Source of the DNA: Sphagnum magellanicum
Taxonomy: Eukaryota; Streptophyta; Sphagnopsida; Sphagnales; Sphagnaceae
DNA length: 64,000 nt
Direction of reading: 5' to 3'
Assembly (NCBI GenBank): GCA_021904315.1
Contig: CM038915.1
Location: forward strand, 1,426,001-1,490,000
Shown: piece by piece, positions 20,352-32,771 of the stretch
How positions within the stretch are numbered: the stretch's first letter is position 1
Layout of the letters: each line of letters starts with the position of its first letter
Notes under the pieces: model-generated
Database searches by the model: none
The model's input: only the letters and a program-made list of their open reading frames with translations
Told to the model about the DNA's origin: nothing
Position numbers and translations under genes: made by a program

Positions 20352-22848
20352 TTACATATAACTGCCGTATGGTCTGTTGTTAAGAGCTTGCTGGAAGTTG
20401 CAGACAGAAGTACTCGTGCAATATGCTGCTGCAGAGAGACGGTCCTGCATTGAACTTAGAGCAGCTGTTGCAGGTAGCTGTGGAGCTGGGATGAGTTGCA
20501 CATGATGTGCGGATTCATAGCCGCTGCTGCTGCCGACCAAATCCTCCAGCAAATTATTCGATCCAGCTGCTGCTTTGATCGCGAACATCTGCATCATATC
20601 CGAGTGATCCTGCTGCTGCGCTGATTGGGGGAATTCGGAAACTAAAGCATTTGATCGACTAGAGGTGAAGTAGCCGGGGTTGATCATGGGTGCGGCTATG
20701 CAACTCATGCCTGCACCGAAGTTGGTGAAGCTGTGAAGCTGCGTTGCAGTAGATGTGGAATTCATGAATTCCGTCATGTATTGGCTTGACGGCCAAATGG
20801 ACGTGTCTGCAGCAGCAGCAGCAGCAGTAGCTGAGGAGGTTACGGGGAAGACGTCCATGCCAACGTAGCTCAGGAGGTTGTACTGCGGCGACTGTCTGAA
20901 ATCCTCTGAGAAATCAGGCAGAGGTGGGATGATGAGCTGCTGATCAGATTGTGCAAGGTGCGGGCTGCTGGCTACTTCCTGCTGTTGCTGTTGTTGTTTG
21001 TGATTTCTTCTGCTGGATGATCCTTGCTTAGAGCCTGCCGCTACCGATCGGCTTGAAGCTGTACCGGCACTAGGCTGCAGCTTGAGGCCCGCCGGCGCCG
21101 TGCCGGGCGAGTTGCCCCGACTCTGATCCGATGCAGAATCGTCGGAGGAAGTAGTGGTGGCCGACGCCGCCGCGCCGTGGTTGTCCTGGCAGGCCGGATG
21201 CGCTTTCTTGTGCGCCACCAGGTTGCACTTGAAGGCGAATTTGAGCCCACATTTGCACGCGATCGACTCTCCACACAACTTCTCGTGGTCTCGCACATCT
21301 ACCTGCAGCAGCATTGTCACCATCAGTTTTGCGCTGGTTCTAGACTTCCACAAAGAGAAAAAGTAATCTCGAGAAATCGATTTGAAAATTTCTATACTAT
21401 ATTCTCTCCAGTCCCGCAGATTCATGAAGTGCAGCTGAGAACTTGCATTACCTCGATGTAGAATTTCTTGCCGCACTTGCGACAGCCGAATCCTTTCTCG
21501 CCTTCGGAATGCTTGCGCCCATAATGGCGACGAAGCTCGTACAAACCCACGAACGTCTTCTTGCACTTTGGACAGCGGGAAGGAATCTTCTTGTTCTGTC
21601 CTGCCTTGAGCGAGGGAGCTCCAGCTGTGACCGACTGCGCCGACGACGCGCCCAGACTCGCTGCAGATCTGCTCGCCGCTCCTGATCTCCCATCCGCGTA
21701 ATGCGTCTTGTGGTGCATCTTCATTGTCTGCGGGTTCTTGAACGTCTTGTTGCAGCCATCGTGACCACACCGGAAGGGACGACGGTTCTGGATCAAGTCC
21801 ACTGGCACCACCGCTGCCTCCATATTGTCATCAGCTGCACTCGAGTCTGACGACTTCTCCATTTCCTGTTGCACAAAGACGAGAGAGAAGGACCCACATG
21901 TTCCCGCAAATGAGCTTAAAGAATCTTGATCACAGTTCTATTAGCAGCATCGCATTGCACACAGAGTCGAACAAAGAAACTTGCACATTTAATCTCTCCA
22001 GGAACGAGCACACACAGCTACACATCTTCTTCTTCTTCTTCTTCACAGCCTTCCTGTACCTGTTTGATCATCGGTTCTAGGGAATGCTGCTGCTGGCTGG
22101 TGATGCAAGAATTCTCGGAAGCTGCAAACACAGAAGGCTGCAAGTTCCGCTGATCCGCGCCAAGATGAGGGTCGAACAATTGCGAGAAAGCAATGTGAGT
22201 GTTCAATGTACCGGCGGCCGCCTGCATCGGATCCGGCTGTTGCGTCTCGAAAAGAGGCGCTGGGAAGCAGTTTAGTGAACATGTTGATGCCTGCAAACCC
22301 GATGATGAGGTCCCGGCATGATCCGACGCCGAAGCCTGCACCATACTCTTGAGCGTACTCACGAGGTTAGGGTGCATCACAGTCGACGTGCTACAACCTG
22401 CACTCGACGACGACATCGTTGAGGCTGCTACACTAGGCCCGTAGGCGGTGAGCGAAGAATCCAGTTCGCAGCTGCCGAGCGTTAGATAGTCATCCACTGC
22501 AGGAGGGTACATGGACTCCACCACCGTCTGCAGATTGGTGCCGAGCGTGTAGTAATTTTCCGATACGAAAGGCTCGAAATTCCACGAACCGCCTAGCCCT
22601 GTAGCCGCGGTATCCCCGCCGCCGCCGCTACTATTGAAGAAGAGCGACTGATGATGCGCAGCTGCAGCCATAGCGACTGTCGACGACGAACCAGCTGCTC
22701 CCGGTCCTGATCCTAACGCCACAGGACAGGCTGAGTCATTCGACAGTGGCAGCAAGCTGCTGCTCGACAAGCTAGGAAACGGAGATCCCAGTGGCCAATG
22801 AGAGAACAGCGAGTCGCCGAAGCACGAGGGAGGAGGAGCCACAGCCAT
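20352..22848 (-). CDS. Four-finger C2H2 transcription factor (STOP1/WIP/IDD-like finger array)
   Basis: Three exons on the minus strand: 22848-22060, 21865-21452 and 21302-20352, with GT..AG introns in phase 0, giving 717 residues. Residues 1-263 are Ser/Ala/Gly-rich and disordered. Four fingers follow: F1 at 296-318 (C-x4-C-x12-H-x3-H), F2 at 361-382 (C-x2-C-x12-H-x4-H), F3 at 391-411 (C-x2-C-x12-H-x3-C) and F4 at 417-436 (C-x-C-x12-H-x3-H). This C2H2, C2H2, C2HC, CxC order is shared by STOP1, WIP and INDETERMINATE-DOMAIN proteins, but the long insert of STOP1/WIP finger 2 is absent and the IDD signature is not exact, so I leave the subfamily open. Intron 2 cuts finger 3 after FYIE, unlike usual IDD genes. 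The C-terminal 280 residues are Ser/Ala/Gln-rich with a poly-Gln tract, typical of activation regions. A nuclear DNA-binding role is inferred from the family. Confidence 0.88.
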
Positions 22849-24290
22849 GATACTTGCTCAGCCGTAAATTTTCACCGAATATGAAGCTGGTTTTGCAAAT
22901 CTGAAGCTATACTACTGATAGATGATCACTGGCTCAGGGGGTCAAAGCTTCTGTAACGAAGAAGATGGACTCTGAACTAGAGTTCTGCAAAAAAATCATT
23001 CACCTTTCTCTCTCTGCCATGGAAATCTCAGGAATTGGGTTCAAATTCTTGCTGCAACAGTACACTCAAATTCCAATGCAGGGGGTACAGATGCGTATAA
23101 ATGAATCCAAGAATCTGCTGTTATAGTCTACAGCAAAATTTCTCGAGCGTCAAACTAGTAACCTCAATGCCTGCTTGCAGTAATACACCAAAATCAACCC
23201 GCGAGCCACACTCCCTGGCGACGCAGATCACAGTACAATATGATACGGTTGCCTCATAATGAGATCGATCAAGTGCTCTACGAAGACCACAACAACAACA
23301 ACAACAAACACCACAGCTTCACATGAGTTTCTTCATCAGCTCCTCACTCCAAAATTAGTGAGGAACTGATCGTATTCGGCCACCGACCAGAGCTCTTGAA
23401 TGTCGATCCAGGAAGAATACGATCAAAGCTCCTAATACATAATTCTCACAGTTCAAATTTTAAGCCTACCTGCAATTATATGCAAATCCACACGGACCGA
23501 AAAGAAAAATAAATAAAAATGGAAACTGCAGAACAGCAGTAGAAGCAAAAGGGTCCAGTACTAGAGACTATAGTGAAACAACCCAAAACACTGTCACGTG
23601 AGCGGCTCTGGATCAGTCTGTAGTTATAGCTGTGTGCTTGTTGTATCTGAGTGCACTAGTGTGTGTCGCTCTCTTGGTGGGTGGGTGGGTCTTCTTTTTT
23701 TTCTTTCTTTCTATGGATCTCTAGTAGACTTATAGCTGCTGCTGAATTACAACTTGTGCAAGCTTTGTAAAGTAGCAAAAGAGAGAGTAGGCACCACGTA
23801 ACATTGCAACTTGACAACCAGACTTTGATCTCTCTCACTGAGGATTGTTGATTCAGGAGATGATACGAAAGCTAAGCTATCTATCTATCTATATATATAT
23901 GTGTATATAGTATGTGGTAGTGTGCTGTGCTGATGCGGTTAAATGCTTATTTTCTGCTGCGATCGAGCTGCTGCTTCGCCCTGTAGCTGCTGCTGCTAAC
24001 GACGACGTACGCTGACTCTGTGCCCACATCTTATTTTATTTTATTCCGAGGGAGGGAGTCCCGGCTGTTGCTGCTGCTCTTCTCCTCCTCCTCCTCGCAC
24101 AGCGCGATGCTGATGCGAATCCTGTCATGCGAGATGCAACGCGACAACGTGCGCTGTTGTTGCAAAATTCGGTCCGCATCTTTTGCAGCAGCGTTGTCGT
24201 CTTTTCTTGGGATCGCGGCCAATTGCGGCTCCAAAAGTCAAAACGCCGCAAACCGCACTCACTAACCATCTTACTAACCATCTAACTAAT
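22849..24290 (-). promoter_or_regulatory. Probable leader and promoter region of the C2H2 gene
   Basis: No other gene occupies this stretch. On the minus strand a TA-rich run near 23880-23915 (TATATATATAG followed by ATAG repeats) could serve as a TATA element, which would leave a leader of about 1 kb. A TACGTGGTG motif, resembling an ABRE/G-box core, lies near 23790. Small upstream open frames occur, such as 23656-23838. GC content rises toward 24200 (CG-rich, CTGCTG). The transcription start is not determinable, and an untranslated intron is possible. Confidence 0.3.
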
Positions 24291-24377
24291 TAGACTCTGT
24301 CACACACACCCCAACACAAACTAGTAACCTCTTCCGTGTAAAAAACGAGACGCATGTTCTGGTTAGTTACTTAAATA

Positions 24378-24665
24378 CTACATGGTTAGCTAGTTGAAGT
24401 AGTTAGTTAGTTCGTTTTACTACATAGTTAGTTTGTTAAAGTTGTTGGTTAGTTAATTTTACTACAAGGTTTAGTTAGACTAGTTGGTTCCTTTCACTAC
24501 ATGGTTCGTTAGTTAAATTTGTTGGTTTAGTTCCTTTTTGCTTCATGGTTTGCCAGTCATACGTTTTGGTTTGGTTTGGATTTTTTACTACATGATTAGT
24601 TACCTAAACTAGATGGTTAGTTACTAGTATTACATGGTTACCTAGTTAAACTAGTTCGTTAGTTG
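24378..24665 (+). repeat. Minisatellite, unit about 40-46 bp
   Basis: Seven units begin with a variant of ACTACATGGTTAG and continue with TAGTT..., GTTGGTTAGTT and a T-rich end. Unit starts are near 24378, 24420, 24461, 24499, 24541, 24588 and 24629. Divergence between units is moderate. Confidence 0.75.
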
Positions 24666-25174
24666 TTAGGAGAGGCTTTGGAAAGGAAGGTTCCAATGGA
24701 TTAGGAAGGGGAGTTTCTTTGCTTTTATTTTTAATTATGTATTGTTTTGGAGATGAGTTGGGCGTGGGGTGGGGCTAGCCATTTGCAACAAATTTTGCAA
24801 CCCTTGGTCACATCAAGCTGTTAAAGAAATAGTGATTCATTGCATTGTAGTTCATTTGTTTTATTTTGTGCATGTTTTACTTCAAATCCCCCCCCCCCAC
24901 CCCTTAAAAAAATAATAGTTATAATCTAATGGATGATATGGTGGGACTCTTGTGAGACCCATAATATAAATGTAAAGAGAGAGGGAGAATTGAATTTCAA
25001 TGACTTCCATTCATATTTTGTCTCTTGGGAAGTAGCCAAAAACCATTGTGTACAGAAAGAAAGAAAATTCTTCCAGAGAATTCAAACATCTAAGCCCTCG
25101 GTCTCACTCTCACCAGTCCAAGTTCTATATCACCCCTTACAAACTACATACATCCCCAAGCTCGTCAAACCAAC

Positions 25175-25204
<30 letters not shown>
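25175..25204. repeat. (AAT)n microsatellite
   Basis: Ten uninterrupted ATA/AAT repeats. Confidence 0.95.
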
Positions 25205-25205
<1 letters not shown>

Positions 25206-25589
25206 AAAATCAACATTTATTAAATAAATTTGGATGAACTTAGCATGAAACTGAACTGGTAATATAAACTCTGGGAAAGTACCTTCTCAGTTATATAAAT
25301 AACTAATTAAACCGTCGTTTACCTCACACCTAGATGCCTACTAGTAGGTACCTACTTTCATGGGTGGTCAGTAGGTGCCAAATGGGATTGACACCTCATC
25401 CATGATGCATGCACGATGAACGGTCGTGCCTCAATATAAGGCGACTATAAAGGCGTCCCTTCTTTTACATAAGTATTTTCCAAGCCAACCTTTTCCAATG
25501 GTTTTCACCATGGGGGTTAGCCAGTGACTGGCTACCCAAGGGTTTTAGACAATTACTAGTACTTGTGAATTAGTGGCATCTTTCCATTA

Positions 25590-25810
25590 CATTGCTTGGC
25601 CAGTTATTGAGAAAGCGCTCAGTTATCAACCTGGTTACTATAACATACCAACTGATTCCTAGTTTTTGATAACCCGGTTGATAACCTACCCATTGGTTAT
25701 TGAAATTCCAAAATTGAATAACCTATCATTGGTTATTGAAATTTAACTTACACAATGTGTTTATGATAGAAAACAGAAAAAATTAATAGTTATTTTTTAA
25801 ATTCGAAGAA
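25590..25810 (+). mobile_element. Truncated relative of hAT-type MITE 3
   Basis: The left end CATTGCTTGGCCAGTTATTG matches the left end of the element at 26078. The interior has the same GATAACC and GGTTAT motifs and ends near TTTATGATAGAAAACA, which corresponds to TTTATGATAAAAACC in MITE 3. The right half is missing. It lies about 270 bp upstream of the complete element in the same orientation. Confidence 0.55.
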
Positions 25811-26077
25811 AATTTTATAATCTACCCTGCCTTAGGAGCACAACCAATGGTTTTGGAGGGGTGTGATATATGTTGTGAGATGCTCATAACAAAGAATAGT
25901 TTGCCATGAAAATTTGTCAAATAACTGAGTTCCAAAAAGCTTATTAGTTGTTCTTTCCATTGAACTTTCCCCCCACCAACAAGATGTGAGAATCATGCGG
26001 CAAAAGAGAGGGGATCAAAATACTTTGGACCCAACTCATGCAACATCAAATTGTATAAGAAACACAATGCTTTGAAG

Positions 26078-26562
26078 CAGTGTTGGCCAGTTATTGGGTT
26101 TTGACTGGTCATCAATCAAGTTCTCAATCCAATTATTAATAACCTACCAGTTGATTATCGACTTTTTCATACCCAATTAATGACCTAACCGAGTGGTATT
26201 AAAATTTCAAAATCCAATAACCTACCCATATGACCTAGTTATCATTCAGGTAGGTTATCAATCCTAATACACTTAACATTTTTATGATAAAAACCCCCAA
26301 AAAAAGGGAAAAACAATTGAAAACTTTATTTTAACTTTGTTCCAAAACCCATATAACCGACTGATAGCCAGCAGGATAACCAATGGTTATCAATTGGTTA
26401 TTTGATAACCTACTCTTATGCATAATCGACAATCATTAACCTCAAAAATATTGATAGCCCAATCAGCACTAAAAAATGTTCTTGATACTGATAACCTGAG
26501 CAATGGTGAATTTTCAAAAAATAACCGGTTATGAAAAAACAATCAATACCCAGACAACACTA
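26078..26562. mobile_element. hAT-type MITE 3 with 8-bp target duplication
   Basis: The left end CAGTGTTGGCCAGTTATTG pairs with the inverse of the right end, TAGTGTTGTCTGGGTATTG, at 14 of 19 positions. The flanks are CTTTGAAG (26070-26077) and CTTTGAAC (26563-26570), 7 of 8 matching. The 485-bp interior is dense in GGTTAT and ATAACC in both orientations. Its terminus is close to that of MITE 1 (CAGTGTTGG.CAGTT), but the internal motif differs, so the two are sister families. Confidence 0.78.
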
Positions 26563-26570
26563 CTTTGAAC

Positions 26571-29085
26571 CTCAATAAGAAAATGCAGGGCAACCTAGGA
26601 GGCTAGGACCAACCCTTTTTTTTCATTTTTGGTGATGGAGAACGAGTGGCAATCATCCCAAAAAAGATTTAGCATTGATGGCAACAAGTTCTTGGAAAAC
26701 ACTCAAAAACAATAGAAAATCTGGCAGGAAAAACCTGAGTTAACAATGGCAAGTTGTCTAATTCTGGCAAACTCTGTCTTTTTCGAGGTGTGATCAAATT
26801 TGGCCGAATTCTCAAGAATCTGCAAAAGAATATTCTTCCTTTTAACTTTGTGGGGTGCAATTTTACACCAGTTTGCCAAAAGGCTGACAAGGACCAACCC
26901 ACCAGAGGAATTGCAAAAACCTTATTGTGAACAACTTCAGAGCCTAAATGGAGTTTCTTTTGTGAATTAGGAGTTCCCTTTAGGAATTAGTAGAGTGGTG
27001 ATCAAGGAGGAGGTCAAAAATGAAATGTGAGGTTGTTGACTAAGGAAGGAGATTGGGGGAAGGAGAGGGGAGAGGAGGGGTTAGTGGGAGCTTTTGTCAG
27101 ATCATTTGTACTAAGTAATTAATGATGGGGCACACGTGGGTGGGGATTATAGCAGGCGTGAAGGTCCGAGAGAGCTTTTATTATGAAACCCTTAGTTATG
27201 GGTTTTTCTTTTCTTGGGTTTTTTTGTTCACTTTTGGGGAGTTGTGAGTCCTGGTGCAACAGGGATCCCACATTGCTAGAGAGATTTAAGCTTAGTCTTT
27301 TTCCACATTTGTGCTCTTAATGAAACGAAACCCTATTTTGATGACAAATCACACATTGCCAGCAACCAACAATACGTCATGCAAGGTCATGGAATTAGGA
27401 GCAGCAAAAATGTAGGACCCTTACCCTCACGCAGGCCATGGATTTTGGCTCTCATGAGGGGAGTCTTGTTGACCATTGGCCAAGTAAGAACAAGCAAAGC
27501 TTATAGTGTGTTGGCTTTGCCCCTTGTGGCAAGTTCAAAGGAGTGTGGGTGGGTGGTTGATGTTGGAAATAACAGGCTGTTACTGGTTTTTGGAAAAAAT
27601 GAAAGAATCACCTGGGTTAAATTCTCGTGTTAGGTGGATATGAGCAGGATTGAGGTTGCTCGTGAACCTGGATAAATGTTTAGGTTTCTCACAAATAACA
27701 ACCCAAATAACAAAGGGGTTTTGTCCCATCTATCTATCAAGGAAGGTTGTTTGTTTGTCACATTGAAATCTCTCAAACTAAGATGCCTCTTATCACACTC
27801 TTTATACACTTGGAAAGTGCTCAATGAGTAATGGTGCACCTATTTGGTTTCATAATGTTTCAACCTATAGTGAAAAAGAATGTTGAAAAAAAAAATTGTG
27901 AAATTTTATTTCAATCCAAACTAAAAATTACAAGGGAATTTGGGTGCACTCTAGCATTGTTGGAAAGTCCTTAGTGAAGAGGATTTAATCAAGGTGATTT
28001 GGAAAATTTTAAACCTTGGTAAGGTGTGGGAGATATTAAGTTTTGAGTAGTTTTTGTGTTTGGAAATTCAATTAAATTATGAAAAATGGTTTTGGAAGAA
28101 AAAAATACTTGGGTAACTAGCTCACATTTGGGTTAATAACACAAGTTATGATCAAATTTGACTTGTGGTTGGAATGACTTGCAAGGTCCTTTGAAACATG
28201 ATTTGCAAAGTTCATTGGCAACTTCAAAAGCATGCAATCACTAAACAAATCAAGAACAACTATATAACACATTTTACACAAAGCACTTGAGTTTTACAAA
28301 ACCAAGCATTGAAAGCAGTTGAAATATTTCCTTGAATCATTGTTGGTTAGTTTTGTGAAACATCTTACATTGGGTTGATATGTGTGAAGAGGTTCAAAAA
28401 ACTCTTGTCACCATAAACAAAAGTCTTGCAATATGGTGACCATAAAGCAAACACAAACAAACCAAATATATTGGCTACCAAACCCCCCTCATCAAATAAC
28501 ATTGCAAACAAGATACTACAAGGCCCCAAAGTTGCAAAGCTTTAAGATGTGTTTACAAAAACAAATTCTAGAATCAATGCACAAGTGAGGGTCATTATTG
28601 ACATTGTTACTACCATGTTGAAAAAGGCAACAATTTTGGGGGATTAGAATTACATGGCATTCTTTACCATGCCTAAAGACCAATTGCAATCTAATGAAAC
28701 ATATTTCAAACTTTGCAAATTAAAAGAACTAGCAAAGCTTAAATCCTAGTTGCAACTCAATTCCTTTTTACAATAACACAAATCCTAGCAACCCTTTTCA
28801 TAACATAATGGGCCCCCATTTTAACACATTAACATAACAATGATAGATGTTTTTGTCATTAAAGCCTAGGAAATAGACATAAGTTATAACAAGGTAGGAA
28901 ATAAATAATGAAAGACAAGATGCATAGAAATAGATTAAAAATGTAGTTTAAACTTTAAAGTTTATTTGTTGTAATGGACTACTGCCTTTCACATTCCACA
29001 AGTCCTCAATTAAATTATTGCACAAATTGTAAAGTCCTTTTTGAAATTTAATATCTTCTTATTCAATTTTGTATTCTACAAATGA
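26571..29085. other. Gene-free stretch
   Basis: No gene is supported. A purine-rich tract (GGAGA and GGGG runs) lies at about 27040-27080. Open frames such as 26669-26902 (minus) and 27379-27633 (plus) have no recognised family and no splice context. Confidence 0.4.
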
Positions 29086-29089
29086 TAAT

Positions 29090-29940
29090 CCAAGTTTGAC
29101 TTGAATCTTGCTTCATTCAAACAAAGCTCCAAATTTAAGGCGTATTCATTTTCTATAATGATGTTGTGTATAATCACATAAGCAACCAAAATTTTTGAAC
29201 AAAGATTTTATCCCATTGCCTACAATAATTTTATATAATGGCAAAAAGAGCTTGCAACATTCCAAAACACCTTTCAACATCTTTCCAAATTACGTCCTAC
29301 TAACTCACAAAGTGAACTTTCTTCTTTTCTCCTTGTGGTTCATGTATAGTTTGCACAAAGATAAATCACCCAAGGTGAATTCTATCAATAACAAATAGTA
29401 TCAAAAATACACATGACCACTCACCTCAAAACTCAACTCAATACTTACACCTTTCAACATAACAACTAATGGTGAATGATCAAGGACATTAAGATCACTA
29501 TTCCCTTCAAACAATCAAAAGCGACAATGCCAAATCCAAAGTGATTGATTCATTACAACTTTTAGAATCGTAAAACTATGTTTGTTTTTATCATTGAATT
29601 ACCCTTGCCATGTCACAAAACAATTCTTCCAATGATAATGCATGTGATTTATAGACACAAGCATCTTTAAAATTTGCCTTGTAGCATCAATTTGCATTTG
29701 GCACTCAATGTTTACTTTTCCAATGTTGCTATTGAAGAAGTCTCGGGTTTAAATGCTTCATGAATGATTTAAAAAAACCTTTTCAAGCTCTTAATCATAA
29801 TGGATTCCCCTAGCTTGCAATACTCATCCAAAGCATTAGTTACCAAACCATAAGCCAACATTCTAATAGCAATTGTGCATTTTTGGAATGGTAACAAACC
29901 CAATTTATCACACATGTCATGATTTTACGAGAAATAAAAA
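29090..29940 (-). mobile_element. PIF/Harbinger transposase fossil
   Basis: Read on the minus strand in shifting frames, the segment follows the order of a plant PIF/Harbinger transposase. It starts with LLPFQKCTIAIRMLAYGL and ALDEYCKLGES (about 29775-29935). A block around MHYHWKNC and TWQG (about 29605-29660) matches the usual DCMHW.WKNCP catalytic region, and SDLNVLDHSPL matches the NDINVL motif. It ends with DVERCFGMLQA and then VIIHNIIIENE (about 29100-29300), matching VERAFGVLQ.R and CVIMHNMIIEDE. Several frame changes and in-frame stops show that it is dead. Terminal repeats and target duplications were not located. Confidence 0.78.
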
Positions 29941-31024
29941 TCTTGGAATGTGACAAACTCCATCAACTTGAAGAACAAGGATTAACATATTCTATATTCC
30001 TATGAAACAATTAATTATCGTACATGGATTTTTTACAAAACATTCACGATAACTTTTCTTTTCATTAACTATTTTATTTCACTACAAGTTCACATTTCAC
30101 CCTAGCCTATTCCCTCCATGCTTCCATTTAGTATGAAAAAAATCCACACTTAACTATTGTAAAATACCATAGGTAACATAGTTTTCTTCCTCATCATCAT
30201 CAATTGCAAATTGTAGCCTAGTATATGTCATATGTCAATGCCACATATCCATGAAAATCAAACAACAATAAAACCACAAAACCAAGATGAACATCACAAA
30301 GTTTGTTGCAACTCATGCTTTTGTTACATTCATAAACAAATCAAGAGAAACAAGAATTTCATCATTTGTGAAACAAGAAGTTATAATGTCACATGATGAT
30401 GAAAGAAACATGACATAATGAAATACAATGTTAATAATGGGCAATGTGGTTTTTAAAGTCTTGCTGGCATCCATCAATTTAGTTGTTGATATTTGTTACC
30501 AAATGTAAAGTTAAGGTGAAGATGCCATTCCAAGGTTGGACATGTTCTAAGGGGGGTTTGGTGTTATGTTGTGTTGGTATGTGATTTTGAAAAAAATACC
30601 ATGTTTGGAATTTGACCTTCAATTATTATGTCTCCATATGACAATTTTGATACTTGACAAGGTTTAGTGCACCCACCCCCACATTGGTTCAACCTTCAAA
30701 TCAACAATATTTTTTTTAAAAATTTACATCCTTTTCACTATAAGGGTCCTCATATCTTAAGGTTGAGAATTCCTTCCTATTAGTTAAAATGCACTACAAT
30801 TAAAGCATCCTCAAAAACAATCCATAGTTGAAATAGGCAACCCACATCTCTTGAAAATTTGATCCTACCCTTGTGATTGTGAATAATTTCCATGATCCAC
30901 AAGTCAACAAAAATGTGAAAAATATTTAACAAAAGATTGCAATAATCACAAAGAACTATAATGTAACAAGCTTTAGTAACTTTAAAAACATAATGAAAAA
31001 GGTTAAGAAAAAGAAACATATCCC
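29941..31024. other. AT-rich gene-free stretch
   Basis: Possibly the upstream part of the decayed PIF element on the minus strand, but I could not extend the match beyond about 29940. No gene is supported. Confidence 0.35.
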
Positions 31025-31620
31025 TTTTTATTATGGTGTTTGAGGTTTAATGGGTAGTAACTTTTGGGGGGGGGGGGCCACCAAAAACTCTTTCCATTTT
31101 TACTTCTCAAAAGAGAAAACATTTTTTTTCATCTAACAATGTTTTTAAGCCTTGAAGAGTAGTAATTTTGAGGGGTAGTCACCAAAATTTCTTTCATTTT
31201 TGTTTTTCAAAAAATTTAGAAAAAACTATTATGCTTAAGCTTTAAGGGCAGCAACCTTGTAAGGGGAGCTTCCAAAACTTCCCTCCACTTTTAATTCTCA
31301 AAAAAAATTAATATTATTATTTTTAATGATTTTCTTGGGCTTGAAGTGAACAATTTTGTTGGGAAAGGGGGTAGCAGGGCACCAAAAAGTCCATCCCATT
31401 TTACTTTTTTTAAAAAGAAAAGAAGAAAATAAAATCCCATTTTATTGTTGTCAAATAGACCTCAAGGGATAGCAATTTTGTGAGGGCAGTCATTAAGAAT
31501 TCCCTCCAACTTTATTTTTCAGAAAAAAAGAAAAAATGATTTTAAATTTTTATTTTTTAGGCCTTAAAAATGCAACAATTTTATGAGGAGCCACCAAAAA
31601 TTCCCTGCAATTATATCTTT
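31025..31620 (+). repeat. Degenerate tandem array, unit about 110-120 bp
   Basis: Five units share GGCTT.AAGGG.AGCAA, TTTTG..GGGG.AG, CACCAAAAATTCCCTCCA and TTTTA.TTTTTCAAAAAA. The first unit carries a long G run near 31066-31077. Unit similarity is about 70 percent. Confidence 0.65.
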
Positions 31621-32771
31621 GAAGAAATTGATAGATACTAATAAAATATCATAAATCACTTTTGCTACCTATACCTCCGATACTTTTCACATCTCTTTTG
31701 TATTAGGGTAGAACTGCACGTCACTGAACATGTACTTATCATCAAACACTTTCCAATATTTGCCTGATTCATTAGCCAAATTGAGCGATTTTTGTGTCAT
31801 TGGATGCGCAAACTGAAAGGCTACAAATGTTCTTTGAGCATCAAAGTAAAGGAGCAAGGATTCCAGAAAACACAGGAAGAGGATGAGTGATAACTCGTTT
31901 CAAATTTTTTGAGAAAATAGGTCTAGAACCCTCTCTAGTTCCAGCCTCCTATCTTCCTCATTTTTAGTCTGTTTTGATTGATGTAAAATTGACGGGTGCA
32001 CCAACAGGGCTTTACAAAACTTCCTCTTATTCCAAAGCCAAAGATGCGACCATCCAAGATCTTGATCTCAAGATCATAATCTATTTTAATTCACCCATCA
32101 TCAAACAATGAACCCCCTTAAACCAAACATCCCATATCTTGTTCATTCTTTTATCGAATTGAAAGACTTTTGCTGCTTTGGAAGTGCTAGGTTGAGGGCT
32201 AAATAATTTCTTGGAGCTTCAGAATCAGAGGCACAATGTGTGAGGATTCAACCTCATTGGAGTTCTTGAATGTTCGCTCACTGACCTATCTACCCTAGCA
32301 CCATTCCCAATATACCTGTTCCATTCATTGCTTTTACAAATTATGTAGAATTTTCATCTACAAAATTGTTTTGAAACGCATTCCTATTTACTAGTGTTGT
32401 GTTAATAGAATATAGGTACCTAGTTTTGTCAAGGTTGCTTGAAAGACCTCAAGACATTTGATAAGGTAGAATGGTGATTGGTCCTAACCCTAATTCCTCA
32501 AAACACCATTTTGGCTCGAAGGGTTGGAGGATTTTCTACTGGAGTGCTTGAACTGCCATCTCAGATCTTCCACTAAGATAGAAGCAGCAACATTCACAGT
32601 GGGGCCTACTGAAGTACATGGTACGCTATCACAAATTATTATGAATTCATAGCTAATTGAAGAAATCTTTTTTTTTTTAAAATCCACTTCAACTCGGGTT
32701 GAGTTTTAAATCCTCTTAATGGAAAAATGAGTGTAAAACACTTAAAGTCTGATGCACTCAATATAATGTTT
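31621..32771. other. Gene-free stretch
   Basis: Nothing with coding, RNA or repeat support is seen. Confidence 0.35.

Noticed and set aside
20352-21770. Long minus-strand frame read straight through both exons 2 and 3 of the C2H2 gene
   Set aside because: The frame crosses the intron at 21303-21451 and loses the zinc-finger sequence upstream. The spliced model restores four complete fingers.
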